Assembly: GCF_016805305.1 (NCBI RefSeq)
Contig: NZ_JAERQN010000002.1
Span: forward strand, 434,001 to 498,000
Direction: 5' to 3'
Length of the DNA stretch: 64,000 bases
Origin: Falsiroseomonas ponticola
GTDB lineage: Bacteria > Pseudomonadota > Alphaproteobacteria > Acetobacterales > Acetobacteraceae
The notes under the pieces are model-generated. The model made no database searches, had not been told where the DNA came from, and saw nothing but the letters and a program-made list of their open reading frames with translations. Below are positions 24,664-34,345 of this stretch, piece after piece; position 1 is the first letter of the stretch, and each line of letters opens with the position of its first letter. The translations under genes were made by a program, and so were the position numbers.

Positions 24664-25620
24664 TCACACGACCCCGGTGCGCCCCATCTCCAGAAACTTC
24701 TCGCGACGCCGGGCGCGCAGCGTGGCGCCATCCAGCGCCATCAGCGGCTCCAGGCAATCCCACACCTGGCGGGACACGGCGGCCAGCATCATGCCGGGGT
24801 CGCGATGCGCGCCGCCCAGCGGCTCCGCGATGATGGCGTCGATCAGGGCGAGCTTGCGCAGATCCTCCGCCGTCAGGCGCAGCGCCTCCGCCGCCTGGGG
24901 GGCATTGGCGGCATCGCGCCACAGGATGCTGGCGCAGCCTTCGGGGGAGATGACGGAATAGATGGCGTGCTCCAGCATCAGCACGCGGTCGGCCGCGGCC
25001 AGCGCGATGGCGCCGCCGGAGCCGCCCTCGCCGATGATGGTGGCGACGAAGGGCACGGGGGCGTCGAGCCCGGCCTCGATGGAGCGCGCGATGGCTTCCG
25101 CCTGGCCGCGGGCCTCGGCCTCGATTCCCGGGAAGGCGCCGGCGGTATCGACGAAGCTGACGATGGGCAGGCCGAAGCGGCCCGCGAGTTCCATGATGCG
25201 CCGGGCCTTCCGGTAGCCCTCCGGCCGCGCCATGCCGAAATTATGCTTCACGCGGCTTTCGGTATCGCGCCCCTTCTCCGTGCCCAGCACGGCGACGGCG
25301 CGGCCGCGGAATCGCCCGAGTCCCGCCAGCACCGCCGCGTCATCCGCGAAGGCGCGGTCGCCGGCGAGCGGCGTCCACTCCTCGATCAGGCCGCGGATGT
25401 AGTCCGCCGCCTTCGGCCGTTCGGGGTGGCGGGCGACGAGCGCCTTCTGCCAGGGCGTCAGCTTCGCGTAGGTCTGGCGGAGCAGCGCCTCCGCCTTGTC
25501 GCGCAGCTTGCCGACCTCCTCGGCCACGTCGATTCCGCCGGCGTCGGTGGCACGACGCAGCTCCTCGATCTTGCCTTCGAGCTCGGCGATGGGCTTTTCG
25601 AATTCCAGGAAGTGGCGCAT
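24664..25620 (-). CDS. accA: Acetyl-CoA carboxylase carboxyltransferase subunit alpha
   Basis: 318 aa, the normal AccA length. With AccD it transfers CO2 from carboxybiotin to acetyl-CoA, the first step of fatty-acid synthesis. Recognisable by MRHFLEFEKPIAELEGKIEELR at the start, DRAFADDAAVLAGLGRFRGRAVAVLGTEKGRDTE, NFGMARPEGYRKARRIMELAGRFGLPIVSFVDTAGAFPGIEAEARGQAEAIA, and the oxyanion-hole GEGGSGGAIALAAAD. ATG 25620 is the family start. It is not in an operon with accD in this window. Confidence 0.98.
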   Translation of the reverse strand: MRHFLEFEKPIAELEGKIEELRRATDAGGIDVAEEVGKLRDKAEALLRQTYAKLTPWQKALVARHPERPKAADYIRGLIEEWTPLAGDRAFADDAAVLAGLGRFRGRAVAVLGTEKGRDTESRVKHNFGMARPEGYRKARRIMELAGRFGLPIVSFVDTAGAFPGIEAEARGQAEAIARSIEAGLDAPVPFVATIIGEGGSGGAIALAAADRVLMLEHAIYSVISPEGCASILWRDAANAPQAAEALRLTAEDLRKLALIDAIIAEPLGGAHRDPGMMLAAVSRQVWDCLEPLMALDGATLRARRREKFLEMGRTGVV

Positions 25621-25689
25621 GGGGCGGGAGCCTTAGCCCGGAACGGTGCCGGGCGGAAGCACTCCCGCCGCATGCCTGGACAGGCCGCG

Positions 25690-26676
25690 TCAGTCCGGCG
25701 TGGCGCCGCTGGCGCGGACGATGGGCGCCCATTTCGCCGTCTCGTCCCGGATGAAGCGGGCCAGCTCCTCGGGGGAGGAGGGGGTGGGCTCCACGCCGTG
25801 GCGGGCCAGGTGGGCGCGGACGTCGCCATCGGCCAGCGTGGCGCGCATGGCGGCGTTCAGCCGCTCCACGATCGGCTGGGGCAGGCCCTTCGGCCCGACC
25901 AGCGCGTACCAGTTGCCGACCTCGTAGCCCGGCAGCGTCTCCGCCACCGTCGGCACGTTGGGCATCAGCGGGGATCGCTGCAGCGTCGGCACCGCCAGGG
26001 CGCGCAGCTTGCCGCCCTCGATCTGCGGGATGGCGGTGGGGGCGGTGGAGAAGGCGTAGTCGATCTTGCCGCCGACCATGTCCGTCATCAGCGGGCCGCC
26101 GCCGCGATAGGGCACGTGCACGGTCTTGATGCCCGCCATCTGGTCCAGCAGCGCGCCCGCCAGGTGCCCCGCGCCGCCGACGCCGGAGGAGCCGTAGGTG
26201 ATGCTGTCCGGCCGCGCCTTCGCCGCCGCGACCAGGTCCGCCACCGTCCGCCAGGGGCGGTCCACCGGCACCACCAGCACGTTGAGGATCGACCCCGCCT
26301 GGCTGATCGGCGTCAGGTCCGCCTGCGGGTCGAAGGGCAGGTTGCGGTAGATGGTGGGGTTGATGGCCAGCGCCGCGATGGTGCCCATCAGCAGCGTGTA
26401 GCCATCGGGCGCGGCGCGCACCGTCATCTCCGTCGCCAGGTTGCCGCCGGCGCCCGGGCGGTTGTCGATCAGGATGGTGCCGCCCAGCAGCTGCTGGAGC
26501 TTCGGCTGCACCGTGCGGGCGGAAAGGTCCGTGCCCCCGCCCGCGGCGAAGCCCACGATCATGCGGATGGGGCGGTTCGGGTAGTCCCCGCCTGCCTGGG
26601 CGAAGGCCGGGCAGGGCAGGGCGGCGGCAAGGCCGGCGGGCGCCAGGGCGACCAGGCCGCGACGGGTGATCTTCAT
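25690..26676 (-). CDS. Bug/TctC-family tripartite tricarboxylate transporter substrate-binding protein
   Basis: 328 aa from ATG 26676; signal peptide MKITRRGLVALAPAGLAAALPCPAFAQ. The family pattern is clear: YPNRPIRMIVGFAAGGGTDLSART, IDNRPGAGGNLATE, PDGYTLLMG, YGSSGVGGAGHLAGALL and VPYRGGGPLMTDMVGG. It is a periplasmic high-affinity receptor for organic anions or amides; the ligand cannot be told. No TctA/TctB membrane genes are adjacent, as is usual for expanded Bug families. A second, unlike copy follows immediately upstream. Confidence 0.93.
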   Translation of the reverse strand: MKITRRGLVALAPAGLAAALPCPAFAQAGGDYPNRPIRMIVGFAAGGGTDLSARTVQPKLQQLLGGTILIDNRPGAGGNLATEMTVRAAPDGYTLLMGTIAALAINPTIYRNLPFDPQADLTPISQAGSILNVLVVPVDRPWRTVADLVAAAKARPDSITYGSSGVGGAGHLAGALLDQMAGIKTVHVPYRGGGPLMTDMVGGKIDYAFSTAPTAIPQIEGGKLRALAVPTLQRSPLMPNVPTVAETLPGYEVGNWYALVGPKGLPQPIVERLNAAMRATLADGDVRAHLARHGVEPTPSSPEELARFIRDETAKWAPIVRASGATPD

Positions 26677-26743
26677 GTTGTTTCCTCCAGCGGTATTTTT
26701 TTCAGTTAAGCCCGCCGCAAGCCCCGGGGATAGCGCGAAGCGA

Positions 26744-27715
26744 TCAACCCTCCCGCCAGGGATGCGCGTTCCAGAGGGTTTGATACCGCGTCTGCAGCGC
26801 GCGGAGTTCGGCGGCATAGGCATCGGGCGCCAGGAAGCGCAGCGGCAGGTTCTGCTGCACGGCGGCGGCCTGGAACTCCGCATTCTCCACCGTGCGGCGG
26901 ACGGACAGCGCCAGGCGGTCCAGCACCGGGGCGGGCAGGCCGGCGGGGGCGGCCATGCCGCGCATCGAGCCCTCGATCACGTCGAAGCCCTTCTCCCGCA
27001 GCGTCGGCACCTGGGCGAGGGGCTGCCACCGCGTCTCCCCCATCTGGGCGAGGGGCCGCAGCACGCCCTGGTTCATCTCGTTCACCCCCTCCGCCACGTT
27101 CATGACGCCCACGGGAATGGCGCGGGAGAGCAGGTTCTGCTTGACCTGCGCGCTGCCGCCGAAGGGCACGTGGAGGAATTTCGCGCCGCTCGCGCGCTCC
27201 AGCGCCAGCATGGCCAGGTGGTCGTCGGACCCGATGCCGGTGGTGCCGTAGCCGATCGTCTCCGGCCGCGCGCGGGCCGCGGCCAGCAGCTCCTCCAGCG
27301 TGCGGTAGGGGCTGTCCGCCAGCACCCAGAGCCCGCCCGGATCGTCCACGATGTTGCCGATCAGCGTGAAGTCGGAGAGCTGGAAGCGCGTCCGCCGCTC
27401 GATCGGCAGGGTCACGATATGGGGCGTGTTGATGAAGCCGATGGTCAGCCCGTCCGGCCGCGCGCGGGCCAGTTCGGTGAAGCCGATCTCGCCCCCCGCG
27501 CCCGGGCGGTTCAGCACCACCACGGGCTGGCCGAGGTCGCGTTCCATGAAGCGGGCGATGGTGCGCGCCGCCAGGTCCGTGCCGCCGCCGGCCGCGAAGG
27601 CCACCACCATCGTCAGGCCCCGGTCCGGCGTCCAGGCGCCTTGCGCCGTGGCGGCGCGGGGCAGCAGGGCGGGCATGGCCAGCGTGGCCGCAAGCGCGGC
27701 GCGGCGGGTGAGCAT
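26744..27715 (-). CDS. Bug/TctC-family substrate-binding protein, second copy
   Basis: 323 aa; signal peptide MLTRRAALAATLAMPALLPRAATAQ. Motifs: LTMVVAFAAGGGTDLAARTIARF, VVLNRPGAGGEIGFTELARARPDGLTIGF, YGTTGIGSDDHLAMLALE, VPFGGSAQVKQNLL. It is clearly diverged from the neighbour 25690-26676, so the two receptors probably bind different solutes. They are 67 bp apart on the same strand and may be co-transcribed. Confidence 0.92.
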   Translation of the reverse strand: MLTRRAALAATLAMPALLPRAATAQGAWTPDRGLTMVVAFAAGGGTDLAARTIARFMERDLGQPVVVLNRPGAGGEIGFTELARARPDGLTIGFINTPHIVTLPIERRTRFQLSDFTLIGNIVDDPGGLWVLADSPYRTLEELLAAARARPETIGYGTTGIGSDDHLAMLALERASGAKFLHVPFGGSAQVKQNLLSRAIPVGVMNVAEGVNEMNQGVLRPLAQMGETRWQPLAQVPTLREKGFDVIEGSMRGMAAPAGLPAPVLDRLALSVRRTVENAEFQAAAVQQNLPLRFLAPDAYAAELRALQTRYQTLWNAHPWREG

Positions 27716-27817
27716 GACGTCGTCTCCCGTTGGGGTCGTTAAGCCCCCGTCATGTGACAGCGCCGCCGCCGCCGGGCAAGCGGGCCTTCCCGCAGCCGCC
27801 GCCGCGGGCCCCGCGCC

Positions 27818-28732
27818 TCAGGGCAGCAGGATCGGCGCCAGCCCGTGGCGGGTGGCGGAGCGGGTGATGGTGCCATCCAGCCGCGCGCGTTCCAGGAAGG
27901 CGTTCACCTCGTTCAGCCAGGCCGCGTCGTTGCGCTGCACGGCATAGGCGTAGAGCGTCTCCCCGAACCGGCCGGGCGGGTCGATCACCCGCGCCCAGTC
28001 ATGCATCAGCACCATGCGGCGGGTGTAGGGGTAGTCGGACATGAAGACATCCGCGCGGCCGGACAGGATCTCCCCCTCCCGCGTCCGCGGCATGCGCACC
28101 ACCATGAGTTCCGCGTTGCGCAGCGCGTCGCGCATCAGCGGTTCCATGATGGTGCCGGCGGCGACGGCCACCACGGTGCCGGGGCTGTCGATGTCCCGCC
28201 AGGCCTGGATGCGCGTGTTGGTGCGCGTCGTCACCGCATAGACCGGGCTCGCCAGGTAGGGCTTGGAGAAGGCGATGCGCTGCGCGCGGGGCGGCGTGAT
28301 GCCGACCGCCATCATGGCGATGTCGCAGGACTGGTCCTCGATCCGGTCCATGAACTCGCCGAAATTGGTCTCGACGAAGGTCAGGCGGACATTGAGCCGC
28401 GCGGCCAGCGCGCGGGCCATGTCGATGTCGATCCCCTCCAGCTCCCCGTTCCGCGGGTTGCGGTAGGAGATGGCGAAGTATTCCGGCCACATGCAGACCC
28501 GGACTTCGCCTCTGGCGCGAATTACGGGCAGGCGCTCGGCCCGCGCGGGGGCGGCGGGGGGCGAGGCGGCGGGGGGCTGCGCCGGGGCGGGCGGCGAATT
28601 CTGGGCCAGAATCAACGAAGTGTCGGAAGCGGACCGTTGCGCATCCGATGTTTGCGCCAGAACGCCGTCACCACGCTCGCAAATTAAGACGAACAGGCCG
28701 ATAATGGCTGTCGCAAAGATGGTCCCACGCAT
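27818..28732 (-). CDS. Periplasmic substrate-binding protein, amino-acid type (SBP_bac_3)
   Basis: 304 aa from ATG 28732 ([27 protein letters not shown]), preceded by GGAG; the upstream-extended frame overlaps the divergent kinase and is less likely. A Pro/Ala linker precedes the receptor domain: [78 protein letters not shown] and [16 protein letters not shown]. It binds polar amino acids or related compounds. It is divergent from, and overlaps the start of, a hybrid histidine kinase, so it may serve as a co-sensor rather than a transport receptor. Confidence 0.85.
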   Translation of the reverse strand: MRGTIFATAIIGLFVLICERGDGVLAQTSDAQRSASDTSLILAQNSPPAPAQPPAASPPAAPARAERLPVIRARGEVRVCMWPEYFAISYRNPRNGELEGIDIDMARALAARLNVRLTFVETNFGEFMDRIEDQSCDIAMMAVGITPPRAQRIAFSKPYLASPVYAVTTRTNTRIQAWRDIDSPGTVVAVAAGTIMEPLMRDALRNAELMVVRMPRTREGEILSGRADVFMSDYPYTRRMVLMHDWARVIDPPGRFGETLYAYAVQRNDAAWLNEVNAFLERARLDGTITRSATRHGLAPILLP

Positions 28733-31352
28733 CGCCCAACTCCGTGCCGCCTTCCGGCGTTCGCTAGGCCTCGGTGCACCGAAGCCGAGCGAACCGCGCC
28801 CCTGGCTGCTGTTTTCCGCCGCGGTCGGCCTTGTCGCCCTATGCCTGCTCGGCATCTACAGCATCTTAATGCACCGCGGCCAACAGGATGCGATCGCGGA
28901 GGCTGAACGGCTGACCCAGGGAGTCGCGGCCGGGTTGGCGGACCAGCTGACCCGCGCCATGCAGACCGTGGACCTGGTGGTGATGGACGCGGCGGAGCGC
29001 CTGGCGGAGACCGACCCCGCCACCGTCACCCGCCAGATCACCGGCCGCATCCGCGACGTGCCCCAGATGCGCGCCCTGCTGGTGACGGACGCGCAGGGCT
29101 TCATCATCGCCAGCTCCGTGGAGGGGCTGCGCGAGGCCTCGGTCGCGGACCGCGAATGGTTCCGCCTGCTGCGCTTCGGCAACCAGGCGCTGCGGCTCGG
29201 CGCGCCGGAGGCCGGGCGCTTTATCGGCCCGCAGGGGCGCAGCATCCAGCAGGCCGGCGGGCTCTATTCCATCCCCTATGCGCGCGCGATGCGCGGTGCG
29301 CGCGGCGAGTTCCAGGGCGCCATCGTCGCCGTGCTGAACCCGGACTACCTGGTGGGCGTCGCGCGGCGCCATGCCGATGCCTTCGGCGCCATCGTCCGCG
29401 TCCATTCCTTCCAGGGCCTGCTGCTGGCGCGCTCCGACGGCGCGACGCAGGGGGTGGGGGAGCTCAATTCCTCCTCCTGGATCTTCCGCGACTTCCTGCC
29501 GCGGCGGGAGACCGGGACCTGGGCCGGCGTGGACCAGGACGGGTCGGAGGTCGTCGCCTCCTTCGCCGTCACGCGGCAGGGCACCTTCGTGGTGGAGACG
29601 GCGCGCAGCCGCGCCGATGCGCTGGATACCGCCAACCGCCTCGGCGCCCTGCTGGCCGCCGGCGTCGCGGCGGCGGCGGTGGTGACGCTGGTCGCGCTCT
29701 GGCTGCTGGTGCGCCAGGCGCAGGCCCTGAAGATGCAGGGCCAGCGCCTGGCGGAGAGCGAGCGCGCGGCGGTCGCCGCCAGCCGGGCGAAGGAGGAGTT
29801 CCTCGCCTCCATGAGCCATGAGATCCGCACGCCGATGAACGGCGTGATCGGCATGACGGGGCTGCTGCTCGACACCGGGCTCGATGGCGTGCAGCGGCGC
29901 TATGCGGAGACCATCCAGGGTTCGGCCGAGCACCTGATGATGGTGCTGAACGACATCCTCGACTTCTCCAAGCTCGAAGCCGGCGCGCTGCAGCTGGAAA
30001 GCGTGCCCTTCAACGTGGAGCAGGAGATCGCGACGATCGTCGAGCTCTTCGCCCCCCGCGCCGCGGCGAAGGGGGTGGAGCTGGTCTGCGCGCTCGCCCC
30101 CGACCTGCCCCACAAGGTGGTGGGCGACCCCGGCCGCATCCGGCAGATGCTGTTCAACCTGGTGGGCAACGCCATCAAGTTCACGGAGACCGGCTGGATC
30201 CAGGTGGCGATCTCGATCGAGGCGGAGCTGGACTACTGGCGGCTGCGCGTCTCCGTCTCCGACACCGGGATCGGGATCGAGCGCGACAAGATCGGCATGC
30301 TGTTCGAGCGCTTCACCCAGGCCGATGCCTCCATCCGCCGCAAGTATGGCGGCACGGGCCTCGGCCTCGCCATCTGCAAGAAGCTGGCCGAGGAGATGGG
30401 CGGGGGCATCGAGGCGGTGCCCCGCCTGGCCGGCGTGCGCAATGGCGGCGGCAGCATCTTCCGCTTCACCGTCAAGGTCGGGCGCGTCGAGGGCGACCAG
30501 CTGCCGCTGACGGGCCTCTCCGGCCGCCGCATCCTGGTGGTGGACGACCTGCCCCTGAACCGGGAGATCATGGTCCGGCAGCTGGCCGGGATGGGGGCGG
30601 AGGCGATCGCGGTGGCCGATGGCGGCACCGCGCTGGCGGCGCTGCGCCAGGCGGCGTCGCAGGGCCGGCCCTTCGAGGCCGCGGTGCTGGACGGGCAGCT
30701 GCCGGATGGCGACGGGCTCGCCCTCGCGCGGCGCATCCGCCAGGAATGGGACGCCTTCGGCCGGCCGCGCCTGCTGCTCTGCGCCTCCGGCTCCACCGAT
30801 TCGCGGGAGGCCAATGGGCAGGGCGTGCTGGACGGGCTGCTGCTGAAGCCCGCCCTGCCCACGCGGCTGCGGGATGCGCTGCTGGTGGCGGTGGCGCCGC
30901 CCAAGCCCGTGGCCGCGCCGCCGCCCCGGCCGGAGGCGCCGGCCCCGGCCGAGGCCGCCGGGCCGCAGGTGCGGGTGCTGCTGGTGGAGGACAACCCGAC
31001 CAACCAGCTGGTGATGAAGACCATCCTCACCCGCGCCGGCGCTTCCGTGGTGGTGGCGGGCGATGGGCAGCAGGCCGTGCAGGCCGCCCGCGCCGCGCAG
31101 TACGACGTGATCCTGATGGACCTGCAGATGCCCGTGATGGATGGGCTGGAGGCGACGCGCGGCATCCGCGGCCATCCCGGCCCCAACCGCCGCACCCACA
31201 TCATCGGCCTGACCGCCGCCGTCGGCCCCGAATTCGAACGGCAGTGCCGGGAGGCGGGGATGGACGATTACGTGGGCAAGCCGGTGCAGCGGGACCTGCT
31301 GCTGCGCAAGCTGGGCCTGGCGGCGAAGGCGGCGGGGTCCCAGGCCGCCTGA
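28704..31352 (+). CDS. Hybrid sensor histidine kinase with two receiver domains
   Basis: 882 aa if starting at ATG 28704 ([13 protein letters not shown]..); ATG 28719 is equally possible, and neither has a good ribosome site. Layout: TM helix ([20 protein letters not shown]), a periplasmic Cache-like sensor of about 230 residues, a second TM ([23 protein letters not shown]), HisKA with [19 protein letters not shown], HATPase_c with [15 protein letters not shown] and [10 protein letters not shown], receiver 1 ([25 protein letters not shown]) and receiver 2 ([25 protein letters not shown]). Membrane-bound phosphorelay sensor. Its 5' end overlaps the divergent receptor gene. Confidence 0.93.
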   Translation: MAVAKMVPRIAQLRAAFRRSLGLGAPKPSEPRPWLLFSAAVGLVALCLLGIYSILMHRGQQDAIAEAERLTQGVAAGLADQLTRAMQTVDLVVMDAAERLAETDPATVTRQITGRIRDVPQMRALLVTDAQGFIIASSVEGLREASVADREWFRLLRFGNQALRLGAPEAGRFIGPQGRSIQQAGGLYSIPYARAMRGARGEFQGAIVAVLNPDYLVGVARRHADAFGAIVRVHSFQGLLLARSDGATQGVGELNSSSWIFRDFLPRRETGTWAGVDQDGSEVVASFAVTRQGTFVVETARSRADALDTANRLGALLAAGVAAAAVVTLVALWLLVRQAQALKMQGQRLAESERAAVAASRAKEEFLASMSHEIRTPMNGVIGMTGLLLDTGLDGVQRRYAETIQGSAEHLMMVLNDILDFSKLEAGALQLESVPFNVEQEIATIVELFAPRAAAKGVELVCALAPDLPHKVVGDPGRIRQMLFNLVGNAIKFTETGWIQVAISIEAELDYWRLRVSVSDTGIGIERDKIGMLFERFTQADASIRRKYGGTGLGLAICKKLAEEMGGGIEAVPRLAGVRNGGGSIFRFTVKVGRVEGDQLPLTGLSGRRILVVDDLPLNREIMVRQLAGMGAEAIAVADGGTALAALRQAASQGRPFEAAVLDGQLPDGDGLALARRIRQEWDAFGRPRLLLCASGSTDSREANGQGVLDGLLLKPALPTRLRDALLVAVAPPKPVAAPPPRPEAPAPAEAAGPQVRVLLVEDNPTNQLVMKTILTRAGASVVVAGDGQQAVQAARAAQYDVILMDLQMPVMDGLEATRGIRGHPGPNRRTHIIGLTAAVGPEFERQCREAGMDDYVGKPVQRDLLLRKLGLAAKAAGSQAA

Positions 31353-31513
31353 TCCCCGCGGATTCAAGGGCCTGGCCGCCAGGGGCGCCTGGAATTTAGG
31401 AATACTACCCTTTTAGCCGATTATGCCATTTATGCGCCTTTAACACGATTCTCGCGGGGTCGGCGCCGGTGGGCGGGCGGGGCGCGGGGCAGGGGATGGC
31501 CAGTGTCCTAGGT

Positions 31514-31542
31514 ATATTATCCTTTGCGCCGGGGGCTGTCAA
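31514..31542 (-). promoter_or_regulatory. Orphan sigma-70-like promoter reading into a gene-free AT-rich stretch
   Basis: On the minus strand TTGACA (31537-31542), 17 bp, then TAATAT (31514-31519) within GGATAATATACC. It overlaps the stop of the protease gene and points away from it, into 31353-31510, which has no reading frame on that strand and is unusually AT-rich for this genome. A small RNA is possible. Confidence 0.4.
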
Positions 31543-32249
31543 TCGAGATCCAGCCCCTCCAGCGCCACGGCCAGGCCGCCACGCGCCTGGCGCTGGGCGC
31601 CGGCGGCGATGCCGGCGATGGCCCAGCCCTCCCCCTGCCGGACCAGCAGCGGCCCGCCGGAGGCGCCGCGCGTGGCGGCGCAATCATGCCGGATCAGCCA
31701 GCGCAGCCCGGGGTCGCGGAAGCGGCCCTGCACCCGGCAGGTGGTATCGGCCAGCAGCGCATGCGCGCGGTCCTGCTGCCAGCCCGCCAGCATGGCCGGC
31801 GCCGCCACCCCGGGCAGCGCGGCGCGCGGCAGCACCGGGCCGGGCAGGGGGGTGGCGAGGCGCAGCAGCGCCCAATCCGCGCCGACCGGCCCGCGCGCGG
31901 CCGCATCGAAGCCCGGGCCCAGCCGGATCTCCCGCACCCGCGCATGGGCCTGGAAATCGCCGCGCTCATAGCCCGCCAGCACATGGGTGCGGCCGGGGAG
32001 GACCGGGTTGCCGGTCCGCGGCGCGACGAGGCAATGGGCGGCGGTCAGCACGCGGTCGGGCGCGATGAGGGCGCCGGTGCAGCGCGTGCCGGCCTCGGTC
32101 TGCACGCGCACCAGGCTGGACCAGGGGGCGGCGCGGATATCGACGGGCTGCCGGGCCTCCACCGCCGGGTCCAGGCCGGGGCGGGGCAGCGGCTGCGCCA
32201 GGGCGGCGGCCGGGACCAGCAGGGCGAGGACGGCCAGGCGGCGGGGCAT
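31539..32249 (-). CDS. Secreted trypsin-like serine protease
   Basis: 236 aa with signal peptide MPRRLAVLALLVPAAALAQ. Chymotrypsin-fold triad: His72 (RVLTAAHC), Asp125 (VGADWALLRL) and Ser197 (TRGASGGPL). Cys57-Cys73 and Cys171-Cys190 are placed to form the usual disulfides. It lacks a PDZ domain, so it is not a DegP type; it is closer to small V8/trypsin-like periplasmic proteases common in alphaproteobacteria. Convergent with the hybrid kinase. Substrate unknown. Confidence 0.88.
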   Translation of the reverse strand: MPRRLAVLALLVPAAALAQPLPRPGLDPAVEARQPVDIRAAPWSSLVRVQTEAGTRCTGALIAPDRVLTAAHCLVAPRTGNPVLPGRTHVLAGYERGDFQAHARVREIRLGPGFDAAARGPVGADWALLRLATPLPGPVLPRAALPGVAAPAMLAGWQQDRAHALLADTTCRVQGRFRDPGLRWLIRHDCAATRGASGGPLLVRQGEGWAIAGIAAGAQRQARGGLAVALEGLDLD

Positions 32250-32427
32250 GGGGGCAGGCTGCGCCGGGCGGCGATGCGTGTCGAGGCGCGGCTGGCGCGC
32301 CCGCGTAACGTCCCGCCCCAGCGGGGCGAAGCAGCGGCGTGACGTCCGGCAGCCGCCTCGGCCCGATGGGGGGCCTCATCCCGCGCCGCGCCCTGCCCGG
32401 CGCGGCGGGCGCGCGCATCCGCCCGGC

Positions 32428-33528
32428 GTGGTGGTGAGGGTGGGTCGGCCGCACCTCGCCGGCCTGGCCCTGGCCGGCGCGGGCGGCGCGGCGGTGCTGG
32501 CGGCGACCCTGCCGCTGGCGGACCGCGCCCTGCCTGCAATCTTCGCCGTGGCGCTGCTGCTGGGCGCGGCCTTCGCCTGGCTGGATTTCGGCTTCGCCGG
32601 CGGCTTCCGCGCCCTGCTGGAGGAGGGCGATCCGCGCCCGGTCGGCGCCAGCCTCGTCATCCCCGCCGTCGCCGCGCTGGTGATCCTGCCGGTGGCGGGG
32701 CTGGCGGAGGGCTATGTCCGCTACATCGCGCCGGTCGGGCTGCAGTTGCTGATCGGCGCCGCGATGTTCGGGCTGGGCATGCAGGTGGCCAATGGCTGCG
32801 GCTCCGGCGTGCTGGTGGCGGCCGGGCAGGGGTCGCGGCGCATGTTCGTGGCGCTGCCCTTCTTCTGCCTGGGCGGGGTGCTGGGCGCGCTGCTGCTGCC
32901 GATGGGGGCGATGCTGCCGGCCTTCGAGGCCATCGACCTGCTGGAGCTGCTCGGCCCCTGGGGCGGGCTGCTGGCGACGGAGGCGCTGCTGGGCGTCTTC
33001 GCCATCGCCTTCCTGCGCGGCCGGCCCCTGCCCTGGCCGGCGCTGCGGGCGGGCGCGGTGATCGGGGCGCTGGCGGCGCTGCTGTTCCTGGCCTCCGGCA
33101 CGCCCTGGGGGATCACGACGGGGCTCACCCTCTGGGCGGCGAAGCCGCTGCAGGCGCTGGGCTGGGACCTGGCGGCGCAGCCCTTCTGGCAGGTGGACTG
33201 GGCGCGGGATGCGCTGGCCGGGCCGGTGCTGGCGAACCATGCCTCGCTGTCCGATATCGGCCTCGTGCTGGGGGCGCTGGCCGCGAGCGCCTGGCAGGGC
33301 GGGCTGCGCCACCGCGTGCGGCTGGGGTGGCGGGGTGCGCTCGGCGCCGCGCTGGGCGGCTTGCTGATGGGCGTGGGCGCGCGGCTTTCCGCGGGCTGCA
33401 ATGTCGGCGCCTTCATCGGCGGCGCGGCCTCCGGCAGCCTGCACGGCTTCGTCTGGCTGCTGGCCGTCATCCCGGGATGCTGGATCGGCATCCGGCTGCG
33501 CCCGGTCTTCGGGCTGCCGCGGCGGTAA
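32428..33528 (+). CDS. YeeE/YedE family membrane transporter (sulfur compound uptake)
   Basis: About 366 aa, polytopic. The two characteristic Cys motifs of the family are present: GMQVANGCGSGVLVAAGQGS and GARLSAGCNVGAFIGGAASGSLHGFVW. YeeE-type proteins import thiosulfate using conserved Cys residues in such motifs. The start is uncertain: GTG at 32428, 32431, 32434 and 32440 are all in frame, and no ATG precedes the first membrane segment (HLAGLALAGAGGAAVLAATL). No sulfurtransferase partner (TusA/YeeD) is adjacent. Confidence 0.85.
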   Translation: MVVRVGRPHLAGLALAGAGGAAVLAATLPLADRALPAIFAVALLLGAAFAWLDFGFAGGFRALLEEGDPRPVGASLVIPAVAALVILPVAGLAEGYVRYIAPVGLQLLIGAAMFGLGMQVANGCGSGVLVAAGQGSRRMFVALPFFCLGGVLGALLLPMGAMLPAFEAIDLLELLGPWGGLLATEALLGVFAIAFLRGRPLPWPALRAGAVIGALAALLFLASGTPWGITTGLTLWAAKPLQALGWDLAAQPFWQVDWARDALAGPVLANHASLSDIGLVLGALAASAWQGGLRHRVRLGWRGALGAALGGLLMGVGARLSAGCNVGAFIGGAASGSLHGFVWLLAVIPGCWIGIRLRPVFGLPRR

Positions 33529-33531
33529 CCG

Positions 33532-34233
33532 TCAGCCCAGCAGTTCGGCCACGAAATCCGGCACCAGCCGCGTCGCCGGGCCGTGCCGGGCCTCGTCGAA
33601 GCGGCGGCTGCCGGCGCTGGGCTCCAGGTTCAGCTCCAGCGTGCGCGCCCGTCCCGCGACCTCCGCCACGAAGCCCGCCGCGGGATAGACGTTGCCGGAG
33701 GTGCCGATGGAGACGAAGAGGTCGCAGGCCTCGAGCGCCGCGCCGATGCGCTCCATCTGCATCGGCATCTCCCCGAACCAGACGATGTGCGGGCGCATGC
33801 CGCCGGTGGCGCCGCAGGCGGGGCAGGGGGTGGCGGTGGAGAGGTCCTCCACCCAGGGGTGCACGGCCTCGCATCGCCGGCAGCGGGCCTTCGCCAATTC
33901 GCCATGCATCGCGACCATCCGGCGAGAACCGGCGCGGGCGTGCAGATCATCGACATTCTGCGTCACCAGCAGCAGGTCGCCGGGCCAGCGGGCATCGAGC
34001 TCCGCCAGCGCCCGGTGGGCGGCGTTGGGGGCGATGGCCGGGTCGCGCAGCTGCGCGCGGCGGGCGTTGTAGAAGGCGTGGACGCGGGCGGGGTCGCGGG
34101 CGAAGGCCTCGGGCGTCGCGACATCCTCGATCCGGACTTTCGCCCACAGCCCGTCCTTGTCGCGGAAGGTGGCGAGGCCGGATTCGGCGGAGATGCCGGC
34201 GCCGGTGAGGATGACGATGTTTCGCGGGGTCAT
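33532..34233 (-). CDS. cobB: SIR2-family NAD-dependent protein deacylase
   Basis: 233 aa. NAD-binding ILTGAGISAESGLATFRD, TQNVDDLHARAG, catalytic His110 (MVAMHGE), four zinc cysteines (ARCRRC and TPCPAC) and FGEMP. The Tyr55-x-x-Arg58 pair (FYNARRAQL) is the class III signature that binds acidic acyl groups, so desuccinylase/demalonylase as well as deacetylase activity is expected. Stops 4 bp from the YeeE gene end (convergent). Confidence 0.95.
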   Translation of the reverse strand: MTPRNIVILTGAGISAESGLATFRDKDGLWAKVRIEDVATPEAFARDPARVHAFYNARRAQLRDPAIAPNAAHRALAELDARWPGDLLLVTQNVDDLHARAGSRRMVAMHGELAKARCRRCEAVHPWVEDLSTATPCPACGATGGMRPHIVWFGEMPMQMERIGAALEACDLFVSIGTSGNVYPAAGFVAEVAGRARTLELNLEPSAGSRRFDEARHGPATRLVPDFVAELLG

Positions 34234-34345
34234 GCGGCGATCCTAGCGCGGCCGGCCCGGTCCGTGGCGGGCGAATCCGCTTCCCCGTGGCGCCCGCCCC
34301 GCGTCATTGTTGGTGCATCGGAACGGATGGTCGGGGACGGGCCCC

